Source: CAWHYG01 sp963833505 (lineage in GTDB: Bacteria; Eisenbacteria; RBG-16-71-46; CAIMUX01). From it: a stretch of 64,000 nt of DNA. The notes beneath the pieces are model-generated. The model did no database searches, had not been told where the DNA came from, and saw nothing but the letters and a program-made list of their open reading frames with translations. The DNA lies in NCBI GenBank assembly GCA_963833505.1, contig CAWHYG010000015.1, forward strand, positions 186,001 through 250,000, written 5' to 3'. Every line of letters begins with the position of its first letter. Positions within the stretch are counted from its first letter, which is position 1. The translations under genes were made by a program, and so were the position numbers. Of this stretch, positions 35,960-45,515 are shown one piece after another.

Positions 35960-36466
35960 ATGAAGTATGTCGTCATCACTGCGGTTTCTTTGATTGTCCT
36001 TCTGACGGCGGCGCAGCTCGTCCGGGTATCTCGAACCGGTTCTCCGCCGAACCGGCCGATCCGCGCGCCTTCGGCGGTCAACGCCATTCTCGACCGCGCC
36101 TGTGCCGATTGCCACACGCAGTCCACGCGTTGGCCCTGGTACTCGAGAGTGGCCCCCGCCTCCTGGCTGGTCGCCCATGACGTCAAGAACGGAAGGGAGA
36201 ACCTCAACTTTTCCTACTGGGGTCTGCTTTCCTTGTCCGACCGGCAGACGAAAGCGAAGGCCGTGGTGGATCAGTTGAAAGGAGGGGGGATGCCGCTCTG
36301 GTATTACCTCATCATGCATCCAGGGGCGCGCCTCAACCCGGTGGACCGGGAGGCTCTTGCGCGATGGTTCTCGGGCCCGGACGCGATCCGGGGATCGGCG
36401 GATGACTCGCTTTCGGCGTCGCCGCAGAATTCCGGCGTCGATGACGAACTTTGGGAATCGCGCTAG
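35960..36466 (+). CDS. membrane-anchored Haem_bd-domain protein (c-type heme)
   Basis: 168 residues from ATG 35960. An N-terminal transmembrane or signal segment (YVVITAVSLIVLLTAAQLV) is followed by the heme-attachment motif CADCH (RACADCHTQSTRWPWYSRVAP). The block ASWLVAHDVKNGRENLNFSYW is characteristic of the Haem_bd family (PF14376). Such proteins are periplasmic monoheme cytochromes of uncertain redox role. A GGAGGGGG site precedes the ATG. The C-terminal ~30 residues are low-complexity. The 36467-36809 gap after it contains nothing I recognise. Confidence 0.85.
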   Translation: MKYVVITAVSLIVLLTAAQLVRVSRTGSPPNRPIRAPSAVNAILDRACADCHTQSTRWPWYSRVAPASWLVAHDVKNGRENLNFSYWGLLSLSDRQTKAKAVVDQLKGGGMPLWYYLIMHPGARLNPVDREALARWFSGPDAIRGSADDSLSASPQNSGVDDELWESR

Positions 36467-36809
36467 CCGGGCTTCAAGGAACGGGTCGCGGGCTCAAGCC
36501 AAGGCCCGGGGGCGTCGACTCCGGGCGCCGCCGATACGCGAATCATGAAGGCAGCGCCGCCGGATCGCCACCTGGGGTCGCCGGATGGGTCCGCCGATTT
36601 GCGAGGATGCAATGCAGGGGATTCTGATATTCTCCCCGGGATTCGTCGGCGAACATGGCAGTCGGTTTCGGACGGGCGGCGTCCGGACGGACATGGAGGC
36701 CGGCGCAGGGAGGCGCCTCGGCCAGGCACGGCCGGTATCGAGCCCGGGCCGGCGTTCCTTCGCCTGCGTTCTGTCTGTCTCCTGGATCAGATACGAAAGG
36801 ACTCTATCA

Positions 36810-37766
36810 GTGCGACTCAGCGTGATCATTCCCGCCTGGAACGAGGAGCTCTGGCTCCCTCGGCTACTCCGCCGGCTTCGACTCTGCGACGCCGTCACCG
36901 AGGTCATCGTGGCCGACAATGACTCTCGTGACGGAACGGCCCGGGTGGCGCGGGAAGCCGGCTGCCGCGTGGTCCCGGGAGGATTGCCGGCTCGAGCCCG
37001 CAACCGTGGGGCGGAGGCAGCGTCGGGGGACATTCTCCTCTTCCTCGACGCCGATGCGGTGATCGAGCGCACGGAAGTCCTGAAGCTGCTCCGCCATTTC
37101 GAACGGCCGGAGGTCGCGGCCGTGCATTGCCGGCTTGTTCCCATCGATGCCAGCCCGTTCGTCCGCTTCTGCTACAGCGCCGCCGATGTCTACTTCCGTG
37201 CACTCGCGCGGCTGGGCGGAGCCCAGGCCATCGGATCCTGCATGGTCGTCCGCCGGGAGTGCTTCGTTCGCGCCGGAGGATTTCGCGAAGACATCGCGGT
37301 GGGAGAAGACGCGGACCTCTATCGCAGGCTGCGGTTGGTCGGAAAGGTGACCTACGATCGGTCCGCCCGCGTCCACGTGTCGCCGCGGCGCTTCGCCATC
37401 GAGAACCCCGCCGTCTTCGCCGGCAAATGCCTGGTCTGGGCGGCCCTCCGGGCGATCGGATCCCGGCGGAGCCTCCTGCCCTACCGATGGCGCGGCTATC
37501 CCGAATCGTTGGCCTTCTCCGAGCACGCGGCAACGGAGGCGCGGATGCCGTCCGCTCGACCTCTCGCCATCCGGCTGGCCAAGAGCCGCTCGCTCCGTTC
37601 CTGGCCTCGGCGTGTGCTCCCGAATCCTCTGGCCGCTGACCGCTTCCTGCTCAGCCGCCTCGCGCCGGACAAGTCTCAGCCCGTTCCGAGGATCACGGCC
37701 ACGACCAGCAGCGCCAGAACGATGAGCGAGACCGTGAGCATGAAGATCTCAGCCCTGCGCAAGTAG
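36810..37766 (+). CDS. family 2 glycosyltransferase
   Basis: 318 residues; GTG 36810 is chosen since the GT-A fold begins at once (VRLSVIIPAWNEE) and AAGGA lies nine bases upstream. Motifs: VIVADNDSRDGTARVA, GGLPARARNRGAEAASGDILLFLDADAV (DxD metal site) and GGFREDIAVGEDADLYRRL (ED box). The product is a cytosolic glycosyltransferase adding sugars to lipid or polysaccharide; donor and acceptor unknown. The last ~30 codons overlap antisense with the DUF1634 gene by 91 bp. Confidence 0.88.
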   Translation: MRLSVIIPAWNEELWLPRLLRRLRLCDAVTEVIVADNDSRDGTARVAREAGCRVVPGGLPARARNRGAEAASGDILLFLDADAVIERTEVLKLLRHFERPEVAAVHCRLVPIDASPFVRFCYSAADVYFRALARLGGAQAIGSCMVVRRECFVRAGGFREDIAVGEDADLYRRLRLVGKVTYDRSARVHVSPRRFAIENPAVFAGKCLVWAALRAIGSRRSLLPYRWRGYPESLAFSEHAATEARMPSARPLAIRLAKSRSLRSWPRRVLPNPLAADRFLLSRLAPDKSQPVPRITATTSSARTMSETVSMKISALRK

Positions 37767-38059
37767 ACTCCCACCATCGCGATCACGCGCAGGATCGGCG
37801 TCGCCGCGAGAGCGAGAAGTCCGAGGTAGAGAAAGGAAACCCCGTGAACGGCCGTCAGACCGTTCACGAGCACCCGCAGGCTCGGCGGCTCATCCGGCCT
37901 TGGTTCGTGGCGGATCAAGGACAGGAGAAGCCCGATCAAAAGGAGGGCGGCGCTCACGGAAACGCCGATCAGGAGCGCGGCCCGGGCGTAGGGTTCGGCG
38001 TGATCGTCGCGGCTGGCCCGCGCTCCCACCTCACGGTAGATCCGCTTCCATGCCGTCAT
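37676..38059 (-). CDS. DUF1634 membrane protein, partner of a TSUP permease
   Basis: 127 residues from ATG 38059. Three transmembrane helices (ALLIGVSVSAALLLIGLLLSLI, GVSFLYLGLLALAATPIL, IFMLTVSLIVLALLVVAVIL) with the motif LRVIAMVGVYLRRAE between the second and third. DUF1634 proteins are typically encoded next to TauE/SafE-type permeases, as here, where the start overlaps the permease stop by 4 bp. It probably modulates or completes the transporter. Confidence 0.85.
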   Translation of the reverse strand: MTAWKRIYREVGARASRDDHAEPYARAALLIGVSVSAALLLIGLLLSLIRHEPRPDEPPSLRVLVNGLTAVHGVSFLYLGLLALAATPILRVIAMVGVYLRRAEIFMLTVSLIVLALLVVAVILGTG

Positions 38060-38844
38060 CGGTGGAACCCCCGCACCAGCATCTGCACGGCCGCGAACGC
38101 GATGAGAATCGCAAAGAGGTGCGCCAGTTGTCGGCCGCGGATCCGGCGGGCGCCCTGGGTGCCCAAGGCGCTTCCCGCCAGCACTCCGAGGACCACGACG
38201 CCCGACAGCACCGGCCTCACCTGTCCCCGCCCGAAATAGAGGAAGGCGCTGGCCACCGCCGTGACGCCGATCATGAAGGTGCTCGTCGCCGTCGCCACTC
38301 GCGTCGGGACATTGCAGAAGAGCGTCATGGCGGGGACCTTGATGATCCCGCCGCCGATTCCAAGCAATCCGGAGATCGTCCCGGCGCCGAGGGACAGCCC
38401 CATCGCCGCCGGAAGGCGCCGCAGCTCGTAGTCCAGCTCGCCGGCCGGCTCGACCGGCTCCGCCTTGGTCATGGCCTTCCGCCACATGAGCACTCCGATC
38501 GGCAGGAGAAAGGCGCCGAAGATGACGGTCAGCGTTCGCTCCGGCACCACGCCCGCCAGGACCCCGCCGGCCAGGCCACCCGCGGCCGTCGCGACTTCGA
38601 GGAGCATTCCCAGCCGGATGTTCACGGTTCCGCGCTCGAGGTTGAAGCTGCCGGCCATGCTCGAGGTCGCGATCACGGTCACGATGCTCGTGCCGATGGC
38701 GAGGTGGATCGGCACGTGGAAGATGAGCACGAGGAGCGGAACCAGGACGATGCCGCCTCCGACTCCCAGAAGCGCGCCCAGGAAACCGGCGGCGGCGCCG
38801 GAAAGGAGAAACCAGAGCAGATTGTGGAGATTGACGATGTGCAC
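38056..38844 (-). CDS. TauE/SafE (TSUP) family anion permease
   Basis: 262 residues and about eight transmembrane helices. The family's repeated glycine motifs are present: GALLGVGGGIVLVPLLV in the first half and GLLGIGGGIIKVPAM in the second. Members export sulfite, sulfoacetate or other organosulfur anions. Substrate not predictable here. The gene overlaps the DUF1634 gene by 4 bp (translational coupling) and follows the glycosyltransferase gene at 38898 on the same strand. Confidence 0.9.
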   Translation of the reverse strand: MHIVNLHNLLWFLLSGAAAGFLGALLGVGGGIVLVPLLVLIFHVPIHLAIGTSIVTVIATSSMAGSFNLERGTVNIRLGMLLEVATAAGGLAGGVLAGVVPERTLTVIFGAFLLPIGVLMWRKAMTKAEPVEPAGELDYELRRLPAAMGLSLGAGTISGLLGIGGGIIKVPAMTLFCNVPTRVATATSTFMIGVTAVASAFLYFGRGQVRPVLSGVVVLGVLAGSALGTQGARRIRGRQLAHLFAILIAFAAVQMLVRGFHR

Positions 38845-38853
38845 GTGCCGGCA

Positions 38854-38937
38854 TGCTACCGGGCGGAGGGATTTGGGGCAACGGCCGCGCCGGCCTGCTA
38901 CCGGGCGAAGGGCCTTGGGGCAACGGCCGCGCCGGCG
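38854..38937. repeat. two-copy 42-bp tandem repeat
   Basis: TGCTACCGGGCG.AGGG..TTGGGGCAACGGCCGCGCCGGC occurs at 38854-38895 and 38896-38937 with ~4 differences. The second unit contains the last ten or so codons and stop of the 38898 gene; the first lies between it and the TSUP gene. Confidence 0.8.
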
Positions 38938-41294
38938 TGGATCATCCTTCGAAGCTCCCCGAGCTTCGCCTCCGCGTCCTGCTCCTGGTTCCGGTCACCC
39001 AGAGCCCGGTAGATCGCCGCCGCCTGTTCGAGATGCTGGATAGCCTCCGGGATTCGACCGAGCTTCTCTTCAGCCAGGGAAAGCAGGGCGAGCGTTTGCG
39101 CCAGCTCCCTCCGGGTTTCCGGATCCGGACGGCCCGCTTCTCCCGCTGGAGATCGCAGGGACGCGTTCAACTCCTCCAGGCTGGCGTTCAAGAGCGAGAT
39201 CGCGTCGGCGCCTTTTCCCAATCGCATTCGAACGACCGCGAGATTGCCGCGCAGAGCCCGCAGATCGCGCCGATTCTCCGCTGAACCGCCCAGCTCCCGG
39301 CCGCGCCGGAGGCCGGCCTCCAGGGCATCCTGGACCTCCGACCACCGTCCGGCATCGGCCAGTTCCTGCGCCAGCGAGGCCAGCGCCGCGACCGCATCGG
39401 ACGGATCGCGCAGAGACGCGGCCCTGGTGAGCGCCGAGTCCGCCGCCGTTTCGGCCGAAATCGCGCTCCCGCCCGCGGCCGGCGCGGTGCGATCCCATTC
39501 CTTCGCGGCCCGCGCGGCATCCAGCGCGGCCGGCACCTCAAAGAGGCGCAGCTCCGGGCTCCGGAAGATCTCCCGCAGACCAGGCAGGGAGTCGGCAGCC
39601 GCCAGCGGCGCCACGCCGGGGACGTTGGCCGCCTCGAGCGTGCCGAGCGCCACATAGCGCACGCTATAGCGCCGGATGAACGCGAGGAAGTCTCCGTAGC
39701 CGTGGACTTCCCACGGATACCCCTGATAGCGCATCCCGGCCAGGAACGGCAGGTGCGGCTTGAGCGCCATCAAGACGGCGCCGTCGGGATCGGGATCATG
39801 CCGCTTCAGGAAGGCGGCCGCATCGAGCATGTACAAAGGGCGATCCGCAAGGTAGAGGCGCTCGAAGCGGATCGTGTTGAAGATCTGCGGGACGAGCAGA
39901 AGGGCCGACACGACGACGGCCAGCGTCGTCCTGCCGCCCGGCACCAACCGGTAGGATCGATCGAGCCAGCGCCGCGCCGGATCCAGGCGGGAGCTCGATC
40001 GCCTCGGCGGAGCGGAACTCCGCACCGCATGCCGCCCCTGTGTCGAGGCGTTTTCAGGCGCAGGTTCCGCGGGTCGGATTCCATCGGCGGTTTCCAGTCC
40101 CGCGGAGGTCACGGTTCCCTCATCCGCGGACGGAACCGGGCGCACTCCTTCGGCCATCCGCACGGCGGATTCGGCCTCGCCTCCCGCTCCGAAAAGAAAC
40201 GCGAAGGCCGTCGCCGCGTAGGCCGGTTCCAGGAGCAGACGGAAGCGCAGCAGATAGAAGACCAACGCCAGCGACACGAAATAGACCGCGGGAAACAGAT
40301 AGAAGGCCCGGAGCCGCCTCGGAAACCGCCGCCGGCCAAGGCGCACGGCGCCCAGGACGACCAGAACCGCGCCCACCGGTCCAATCAGATCCAGCAGGTC
40401 CATCCGGAGGTACTTCACCAGATTGAGCAGGAAGTGGCCTGCGAAATGGCCGGGGTCATGGGCCACCAGAGCTTCGATCGAGTGAAAGTCCCGCGTCGGC
40501 CGGTTCGGAACCTCGGGATCCCGATAGTACTCCAGCGTGAGGTTGACGACGTTCTGGCTCGAGGACAGGCGGCCGGTCTGCGCGAGATTGATGATCAGCC
40601 ACGGCGACCAGACCAGAAGGAAGGCGCCCAGGTAGAGCCCGAGGGCACGGACTCGCTCCCGGCCGGTTCGGCCCTCCGGGTCGACCCAGAGCAGCGTCGG
40701 GATCGCCGCGATCGGCAGAAACGCCGCGTTGGACCGCGTCAGGATGGCGAGCGCGCTCACCGCGCCGGCGGCGACCAGGCAGCGGGCGGACCTCCGCGGG
40801 CGCAACAGCAGATTCATGGCGCCGAGAGACAGGACCAGAAACAGGTGATCGGTCGTCGCCCGGTGGCCGTCGATGAAGAAGGCGCCGGTCACTCCGACGA
40901 GACAGGTGGTCAGGGCCGCCACTGGCCGATGGAACATCTTCACCACCAGCCGATAGATCAGGATCAGGCTGCCGCCGGCGCAAAGCAGGTTGATCAACAC
41001 ACCGCTCCGGTACCAATCGCCGGCCAGGGCATGGACTCCGGCCAGGAGCAGCGGATAGAGCGGCCCTTTGAACGGATAATCGAGCACGGAGAACCGGCCT
41101 TCCGCGAGCTTGCGCGCCGCCACGGCCACGTCCCCGTAGAAATCGGTCTCCACGCCGAGGTTGCCGATCGGATAGAACCTGAGGTGCAGGAAGAGCCCGA
41201 TCAGGAAGAGGAGCAGCGCCGAAGCCGCGGGGAAGACCACATCGAAGGTGAACCAGGTCCGGCGCGCCCGACCTGGCGCTCTCTGCTCCTGCAT
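38898..41294 (-). CDS. membrane glycosyltransferase (GT-C/PMT type) with C-terminal TPR-like region
   Basis: 798 residues from ATG 41294. Residues ~20-450 hold about ten transmembrane helices. The first external loop has acidic residues (GVETDFYGDVAVAARKL) as in GT-39-type enzymes that use polyprenyl-phosphate sugars. A Ser/Pro/Arg-rich linker (~430-510) and another helix follow. The last ~200 residues are helical repeats (AQELADAGRWSEVQDALEAGLRRG; ELAQTLALLSLAEEKLGRIPEAIQHLE) resembling TPRs. It would glycosylate proteins or lipids at the outer face of the inner membrane. The stop lies in a 42-bp tandem repeat. Confidence 0.8.
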   Translation of the reverse strand: MQEQRAPGRARRTWFTFDVVFPAASALLLFLIGLFLHLRFYPIGNLGVETDFYGDVAVAARKLAEGRFSVLDYPFKGPLYPLLLAGVHALAGDWYRSGVLINLLCAGGSLILIYRLVVKMFHRPVAALTTCLVGVTGAFFIDGHRATTDHLFLVLSLGAMNLLLRPRRSARCLVAAGAVSALAILTRSNAAFLPIAAIPTLLWVDPEGRTGRERVRALGLYLGAFLLVWSPWLIINLAQTGRLSSSQNVVNLTLEYYRDPEVPNRPTRDFHSIEALVAHDPGHFAGHFLLNLVKYLRMDLLDLIGPVGAVLVVLGAVRLGRRRFPRRLRAFYLFPAVYFVSLALVFYLLRFRLLLEPAYAATAFAFLFGAGGEAESAVRMAEGVRPVPSADEGTVTSAGLETADGIRPAEPAPENASTQGRHAVRSSAPPRRSSSRLDPARRWLDRSYRLVPGGRTTLAVVVSALLLVPQIFNTIRFERLYLADRPLYMLDAAAFLKRHDPDPDGAVLMALKPHLPFLAGMRYQGYPWEVHGYGDFLAFIRRYSVRYVALGTLEAANVPGVAPLAAADSLPGLREIFRSPELRLFEVPAALDAARAAKEWDRTAPAAGGSAISAETAADSALTRAASLRDPSDAVAALASLAQELADAGRWSEVQDALEAGLRRGRELGGSAENRRDLRALRGNLAVVRMRLGKGADAISLLNASLEELNASLRSPAGEAGRPDPETRRELAQTLALLSLAEEKLGRIPEAIQHLEQAAAIYRALGDRNQEQDAEAKLGELRRMIHAGAAVAPRPFAR

Positions 41295-41620
41295 GATCCT
41301 GATTCTACGCCGCGGCCCCTGAGGCGCGAAGGACTCCGGCCCCGATGGGATAGACCGGTGGTGGCAACCGGCGAGGCGGCAAGTTGCTCCGCGCCGCGAG
41401 TCGGATTGTCCCGGGGCCGCCCGACCCGCCGTCGCCGGCCCGTTTACAGGATCTTTATTCCCCCCGCCGATTCTTGACGCTCCCGTGACGCCGTCGCGCC
41501 GTATCGTTTTTCGGTGGCGCGCCGCACGCGGCGGCGCGAGCCGCCCGCGGGCATCACATCGGCTCGGTCCGGCGTTCCGTTCCGAAGCCTGGCATCTGGC
41601 ACAAATCTGGAGATCGTCCC
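41295..41620. other. divergent intergenic region
   Basis: 326 bp between divergent genes. It is GC-rich and includes TTCTTGACGC near 41473, but I see no correctly spaced -10 box. No other structure noticed. Confidence 0.35.
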
Positions 41621-42943
41621 ATGAAGATCTTGCGATCGTTGTTGTTCGTTCTGGTCCTTGCGCCCGGGCTCGCCCGGGCGGACGGCGCGCCGCCAAAGCC
41701 GGCCCCGGCCGAGCCCTTCGCTTTCGCCGACTTTTCCTGGGTTCCGGGCAACGCCGGCGCGAGCGAGCGCCCCCTGACCGTCGGGCCCTTGACCGGCGAG
41801 TTCCGCCTCGACGCCGCCTATCATTACAGCTTCCGGAATCCCAAGGATGACACGATCTCAGGATCCAGCGAGGTCTTCCGGCACGGAGAATTCCAGGTCA
41901 CCCAGCTCGGAATGGGCGGGGACCTCCTGTACAAGAACGTCATGGGGCGGCTCATGACCCAGTTCGGCATGTACTCGGAGACGACCCCGAGGAACGACGC
42001 CAGCCCGGGCCGCGGCCAGTGGAACCTCGACGGCGCCTATCGCTACATTTCCGAGGCCTACGGCGGCTACCATTTCGACCGCGCGAACGGAATCAACGTC
42101 GAGGCCGGGGTCTTCATGTCCTATATCGGCCTCTGGAGCTACTACAACTTCGACAACTGGACCTACCAGCCTTCGTACGTCTCTTCCAACACGCCCTGGT
42201 TCTTCAACGGGATGCGGGTGCAGATCTACACTTCCGACAAGCTCAAGATCGAGCCCTGGCTGATCAACGGGTGGCAGTCCTACGGGCGGTTCAACGACGC
42301 GCCGGGAGGGGGCGGGCAGATCCTCTGGCGGCCGAACGGATGGTTCTCCTTCGTGGGAAACCAGTACCTGGGCAAGGACACGCTGGGCAACCCGTCGCGC
42401 AAGAGGGTCCACACGGATGACAGCGTCATGGGCAAGTACCACGACAACCCGGCCGCATTCCTCGACAAGGCGGCCGCCTCCCTGACCCTGGACGCCGGCT
42501 GCGAATGGGGCGGCGGGGTGACCGCCTCTTCCCAATACTTTCTGGGCTTCATGGCCTACAATCGTTTCTGGTTCTGTCATGACCGGTACGGATTCACCTT
42601 CGGGGGGGGCGCCATCACCAACCCGGGGCGATACCTCGTGCTTCTGCCGCCGATCAACGGCGCGACCGCCTTCTCGGGCACGCCGTACTTCACCGAAAAT
42701 CCGGGTGATCAATTCAAGGCGTGGGACGTCCAGGTCACGGGAGATTACATGCCGCAGCCCTTCATCACCTTCCGGCTCGAGTACAACCACCGCGCCGCCA
42801 ACGTGCCGTACTTCTCCGGACCGGGCGGCGTGACTCCTCCGAGCGGCGACCAGGGCGCGCCGGGTTCCAACGTGGCCAACTGGACGCCCGATCTGGTCAA
42901 GTCCGAGGACCGCTTGTCCCTGGCCCTGATGGTCAAGATGTGA
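41621..42943 (+). CDS. outer-membrane beta-barrel protein (BBP2-like)
   Basis: 440 residues. Signal peptide MKILRSLLFVLVLAPGLARA, then a Pro/Ala linker and a barrel of amphipathic strands rich in Tyr, Trp and Phe (RLDAAYHYSF, YISEAYGGYHF, NGINVEAGVFMSYIGLWSYYNF, KIEPWLINGWQSYG, FITFRLEYNHRA). The pattern and length fit the BBP2 family of putative outer-membrane porins. It ends in LSLALMVKM, a barrel-like final strand. It could be a porin or uptake channel; ligand unknown. The 4HB protein follows 100 bp later. Confidence 0.82.
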   Translation: MKILRSLLFVLVLAPGLARADGAPPKPAPAEPFAFADFSWVPGNAGASERPLTVGPLTGEFRLDAAYHYSFRNPKDDTISGSSEVFRHGEFQVTQLGMGGDLLYKNVMGRLMTQFGMYSETTPRNDASPGRGQWNLDGAYRYISEAYGGYHFDRANGINVEAGVFMSYIGLWSYYNFDNWTYQPSYVSSNTPWFFNGMRVQIYTSDKLKIEPWLINGWQSYGRFNDAPGGGGQILWRPNGWFSFVGNQYLGKDTLGNPSRKRVHTDDSVMGKYHDNPAAFLDKAAASLTLDAGCEWGGGVTASSQYFLGFMAYNRFWFCHDRYGFTFGGGAITNPGRYLVLLPPINGATAFSGTPYFTENPGDQFKAWDVQVTGDYMPQPFITFRLEYNHRAANVPYFSGPGGVTPPSGDQGAPGSNVANWTPDLVKSEDRLSLALMVKM

Positions 42944-43043
42944 TCCATGGACGTCCACCCTCCCGGAGCGACGCGGAGTTTGCCGGTCGGGTGGCGGATT
43001 GGAAGGTAGGGTGTCATCATCGGTCGAACCGAGGGGACGGGTG

Positions 43044-43979
43044 ATGTCGATGAAGCCGAACCTGAGGGACTGGTTCTGGATCCTGGCCGGGTCCAGCGCC
43101 CTCCTCGTCGCGGGCGCGGTGATGCTACGCGCCCACCTCGAATCGAATCCGGCCGCGCGGGAGGCTCTGCGAACCAAGAGGATCGAGCTGGTGCACCGGA
43201 TGCAGCTGAATCTGTCGGCTGCGTCGGAGGCCGGGCAGAACGCCGTCCTGGCGATCACGGACCGGGAGTCGCAGGAATACGCGGATCAGGCGCGAGCGGC
43301 ATCCCAAATGGTGGAGCAGGAGCGCGATGAAATGGGCGACCTGCTCCGCATCGCCGGCATTCGAAGGGAGACGGAGCTGCTGTCCCAGTTCAGCGGGGCG
43401 TTCGCCGACTACAAGCGCATCGACCACGAGCTTCTGGACCTCGCCGTGCAGAACACGAACCTCAAGGCGTTTAGCCTGGCGTTCGGGCCGGCCGCGGATT
43501 CCGTCCGCGAGATGGATCAGGCACTCTCCCGCATCATGGCGCACGAAGCCGAGGCGGCTTCACCCGCCGCCAGGCAGGAGATCCTGCTGGCGGCGCGCGC
43601 CCAGGACGGCGCCCTCAGGATCCAGGCGCTGCTTCCGGCGCACATCTCCGAGGAGAGCGACGCCCGGATGGACAGCATGGAAGCCACGATCGCCCGAGAC
43701 GATCGGGAGGTGCGGGAGAGCTTGTCCGGCCTGGCCCGGCTTCTCCCGCCTTCGGAAACCCCCAACCTGGACGCGGCCAGGACCTGCTATGCGCGCTTCA
43801 CGGGTCTGGAGGCGCGGATCATCGCCCTCTCGCGTCAGAACACGAACGTGCGGTCCCTGGCCCTGTCGCTCAATCAGAAGAGACGCGCCGTCGTGCAGTG
43901 CGAGGACATCCTGGCCGGACTGGAAGACTCCATCCAGCGCGAGCCGATCCCCGATCGCATCCCGGCCAACCCGCGCTAG
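43044..43979 (+). CDS. membrane-anchored helical-bundle protein (4HB-MCP-like sensor domain)
   Basis: 311 residues from ATG 43044. One N-terminal transmembrane segment (FWILAGSSALLVAGAVML) is followed by ~270 residues of almost pure alpha helix with heptad character, organised as two similar halves (NTNLKAFSLAF and NTNVRSLALSLNQKRR). This resembles periplasmic four-helix-bundle sensor domains, but no HAMP, kinase or methyl-accepting domain follows. It may be a stand-alone binding or sensory module. It lies between the barrel gene and the convergent hydrolase, suggesting envelope function. Confidence 0.65.
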   Translation: MSMKPNLRDWFWILAGSSALLVAGAVMLRAHLESNPAAREALRTKRIELVHRMQLNLSAASEAGQNAVLAITDRESQEYADQARAASQMVEQERDEMGDLLRIAGIRRETELLSQFSGAFADYKRIDHELLDLAVQNTNLKAFSLAFGPAADSVREMDQALSRIMAHEAEAASPAARQEILLAARAQDGALRIQALLPAHISEESDARMDSMEATIARDDREVRESLSGLARLLPPSETPNLDAARTCYARFTGLEARIIALSRQNTNVRSLALSLNQKRRAVVQCEDILAGLEDSIQREPIPDRIPANPR

Positions 43980-44010
43980 CGCCGGCCGCCGGTCGGAAGC
44001 GCGGGCCGCC

Positions 44011-44814
44011 TCAGCTCTTGAAGACCGACGCGAAGAACGTCTTCATCGCCGCCCACGACTTCCGGTCCGCATCCCGGTTGTAGGCGAGCGGCAGCTTGTA
44101 TTCCTGGCCGAGCTTCGTCGCATCCGGGTTGGTGAAGCTGTGAACCGCGCCGGGATAGGTGACGATCTGGAAGTCGGCCTTGGCCGCGGTCATCTCCTGG
44201 CGGAACGCCTCGACCGTTTCCGGCGGCACGAACTTGTCGTCGGCGCCGGTGAACGCGATGATCCTGGCCTTGATGACGCCCGGTTCCGCGGGCGTGATCG
44301 GAGACAAGGCTCCGTGGAACGTGGCCACACCCTTGAGATCCGCTCCTTGCCGGACCACGTTCAAGACGACGCTGCCCCCGAAGCAGTAGCCGATCGCTCC
44401 GATCCGGTTCGCATCCACCGTCGGTTGCGCCTTGAGCAGGGATTCCGCCGCCGCGAACCGCGCCTTGGCCTCGGGGAAGTTCTTCATGACCTCGTTCGAG
44501 AACTTCGTGGCGTCGTCGGGATGGGTCGTCACCTGGCCCCCGCCGTACATGTCGACCGCCAGCGCCGTGTAACCAAGTCCCGCCAGCATCCGGGCGCGCC
44601 GCCGGGCGTACTCGTTCAATCCCCACCACTCGTGCACGACGAGAATCCCCGGTCGCGCCCCCTGGATCGAGTCGTCGTAGGCCAGATAGCCCTTCATCGA
44701 CGCGCCGCCCCCCGAGTACTCGACCGTTCGACCCACCACCTTGGCTTCCGCCGGCCACCGGGCGAACGCCACCAGAGCCAGCAACGCGATCAGGGTCATC
44801 GCCAGACGTCGCAT
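44011..44814 (-). CDS. exported dienelactone hydrolase family protein
   Basis: 267 residues; ATG 44814 has GGAGG immediately upstream (a start four codons earlier is possible). Signal peptide MRRLAMTLIALLALVAFA..AEA. The alpha/beta-hydrolase fold carries VVHEWWGLNEYARRRARML, the cysteine nucleophile in GAIGYCFGGSV, Asp in FTGADDKFVPPE and His in PGAVHSFTNP, completing the Cys-Asp-His triad of the family. It hydrolyses lactones or esters in the periplasm; substrate unknown. It is convergent with the helical-bundle gene. Confidence 0.9.
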   Translation of the reverse strand: MRRLAMTLIALLALVAFARWPAEAKVVGRTVEYSGGGASMKGYLAYDDSIQGARPGILVVHEWWGLNEYARRRARMLAGLGYTALAVDMYGGGQVTTHPDDATKFSNEVMKNFPEAKARFAAAESLLKAQPTVDANRIGAIGYCFGGSVVLNVVRQGADLKGVATFHGALSPITPAEPGVIKARIIAFTGADDKFVPPETVEAFRQEMTAAKADFQIVTYPGAVHSFTNPDATKLGQEYKLPLAYNRDADRKSWAAMKTFFASVFKS

Positions 44815-45191
44815 GAAAACCTCCATCTCTTCTTCACCGGTTGTTTCGAATCCAGCTCGTATCGATCCGTTCGCGCAATTCCGCTCGGGAGTGGTCGTCC
44901 CGGATCCGCGAAGCCCGCGCGGGCAGGATCCCCGGATTGTACCAGGAAAGCGGCTCGGGGTGAGGATCCTCGGGCTTGTGACGTTCGTTTGACATCCAAG
45001 CCGCCGGTCCTTTCGTCCGGTTCGCAGACCCAGAGGCCCAGGCCGCTCTGCGGGGCGAACGCTTGTTCCCCAAACGGCATTCGGCTCCCGAGGTTCATGG
45101 ACCACCGGGCCCGAAAGTTCTCCGTCGCGCCCTCGGGGGGCGGAGCCATACTGAAGCCTGCAAGCACGAGGCAGGAGCGCGAACCCCCTAG
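44815..45191. other. gene-free stretch
   Basis: About 375 bp upstream of the hydrolase. No gene, promoter or hairpin could be supported. Confidence 0.35.
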
Positions 45192-45369
45192 CCCGCATTA
45201 TTCATGAACCCCCTGCTGCGGCAGCGGATCTGCCCGCCATGACTGCGTTGCGCTTGCCCTCACTCCTCGACATACTGCAGGGAGTATGCCTACGTCGTTC
45301 GGGCTGCGCGCGCCTTGTCCTGACGGGCATCTCCGGCGCCTCGCGACGGGCGATCACGAATAATGCGGG
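45192..45369 (-). repeat. 178-bp dispersed inverted-repeat element, copy 2
   Basis: Inverted relative to copy 1. Ends are CCCGCATTATTC (45192-45203) and GAATAATGCGGG (45358-45369), a perfect 12-bp inverted repeat. CTAG flanks both sides exactly (45188-45191 and 45370-45373). It is nearly identical to copy 1. It sits between the hydrolase and the aldo/keto reductase. Confidence 0.88.
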
Positions 45370-45515
45370 CTAGTCGCAGACGGGCCCGGTGGGCCGTCTG
45401 CAAGCGGCGGAAACCGAGGAAGATGGCGAACCCGCGATCGCAGACAGCCCTGGTGGGCCGTCGCAGGCTGGGCGTGGACCTCTCGCAGGCAACGTGGAAA
45501 CAAGGAGGATGCGGG

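Noticed and set aside
41473..41505. Sigma70 promoter for the outer-membrane barrel gene (TTGACG...TATCGT)
   Set aside because: The spacing between the two boxes is about 22 bases, too long for a convincing promoter.
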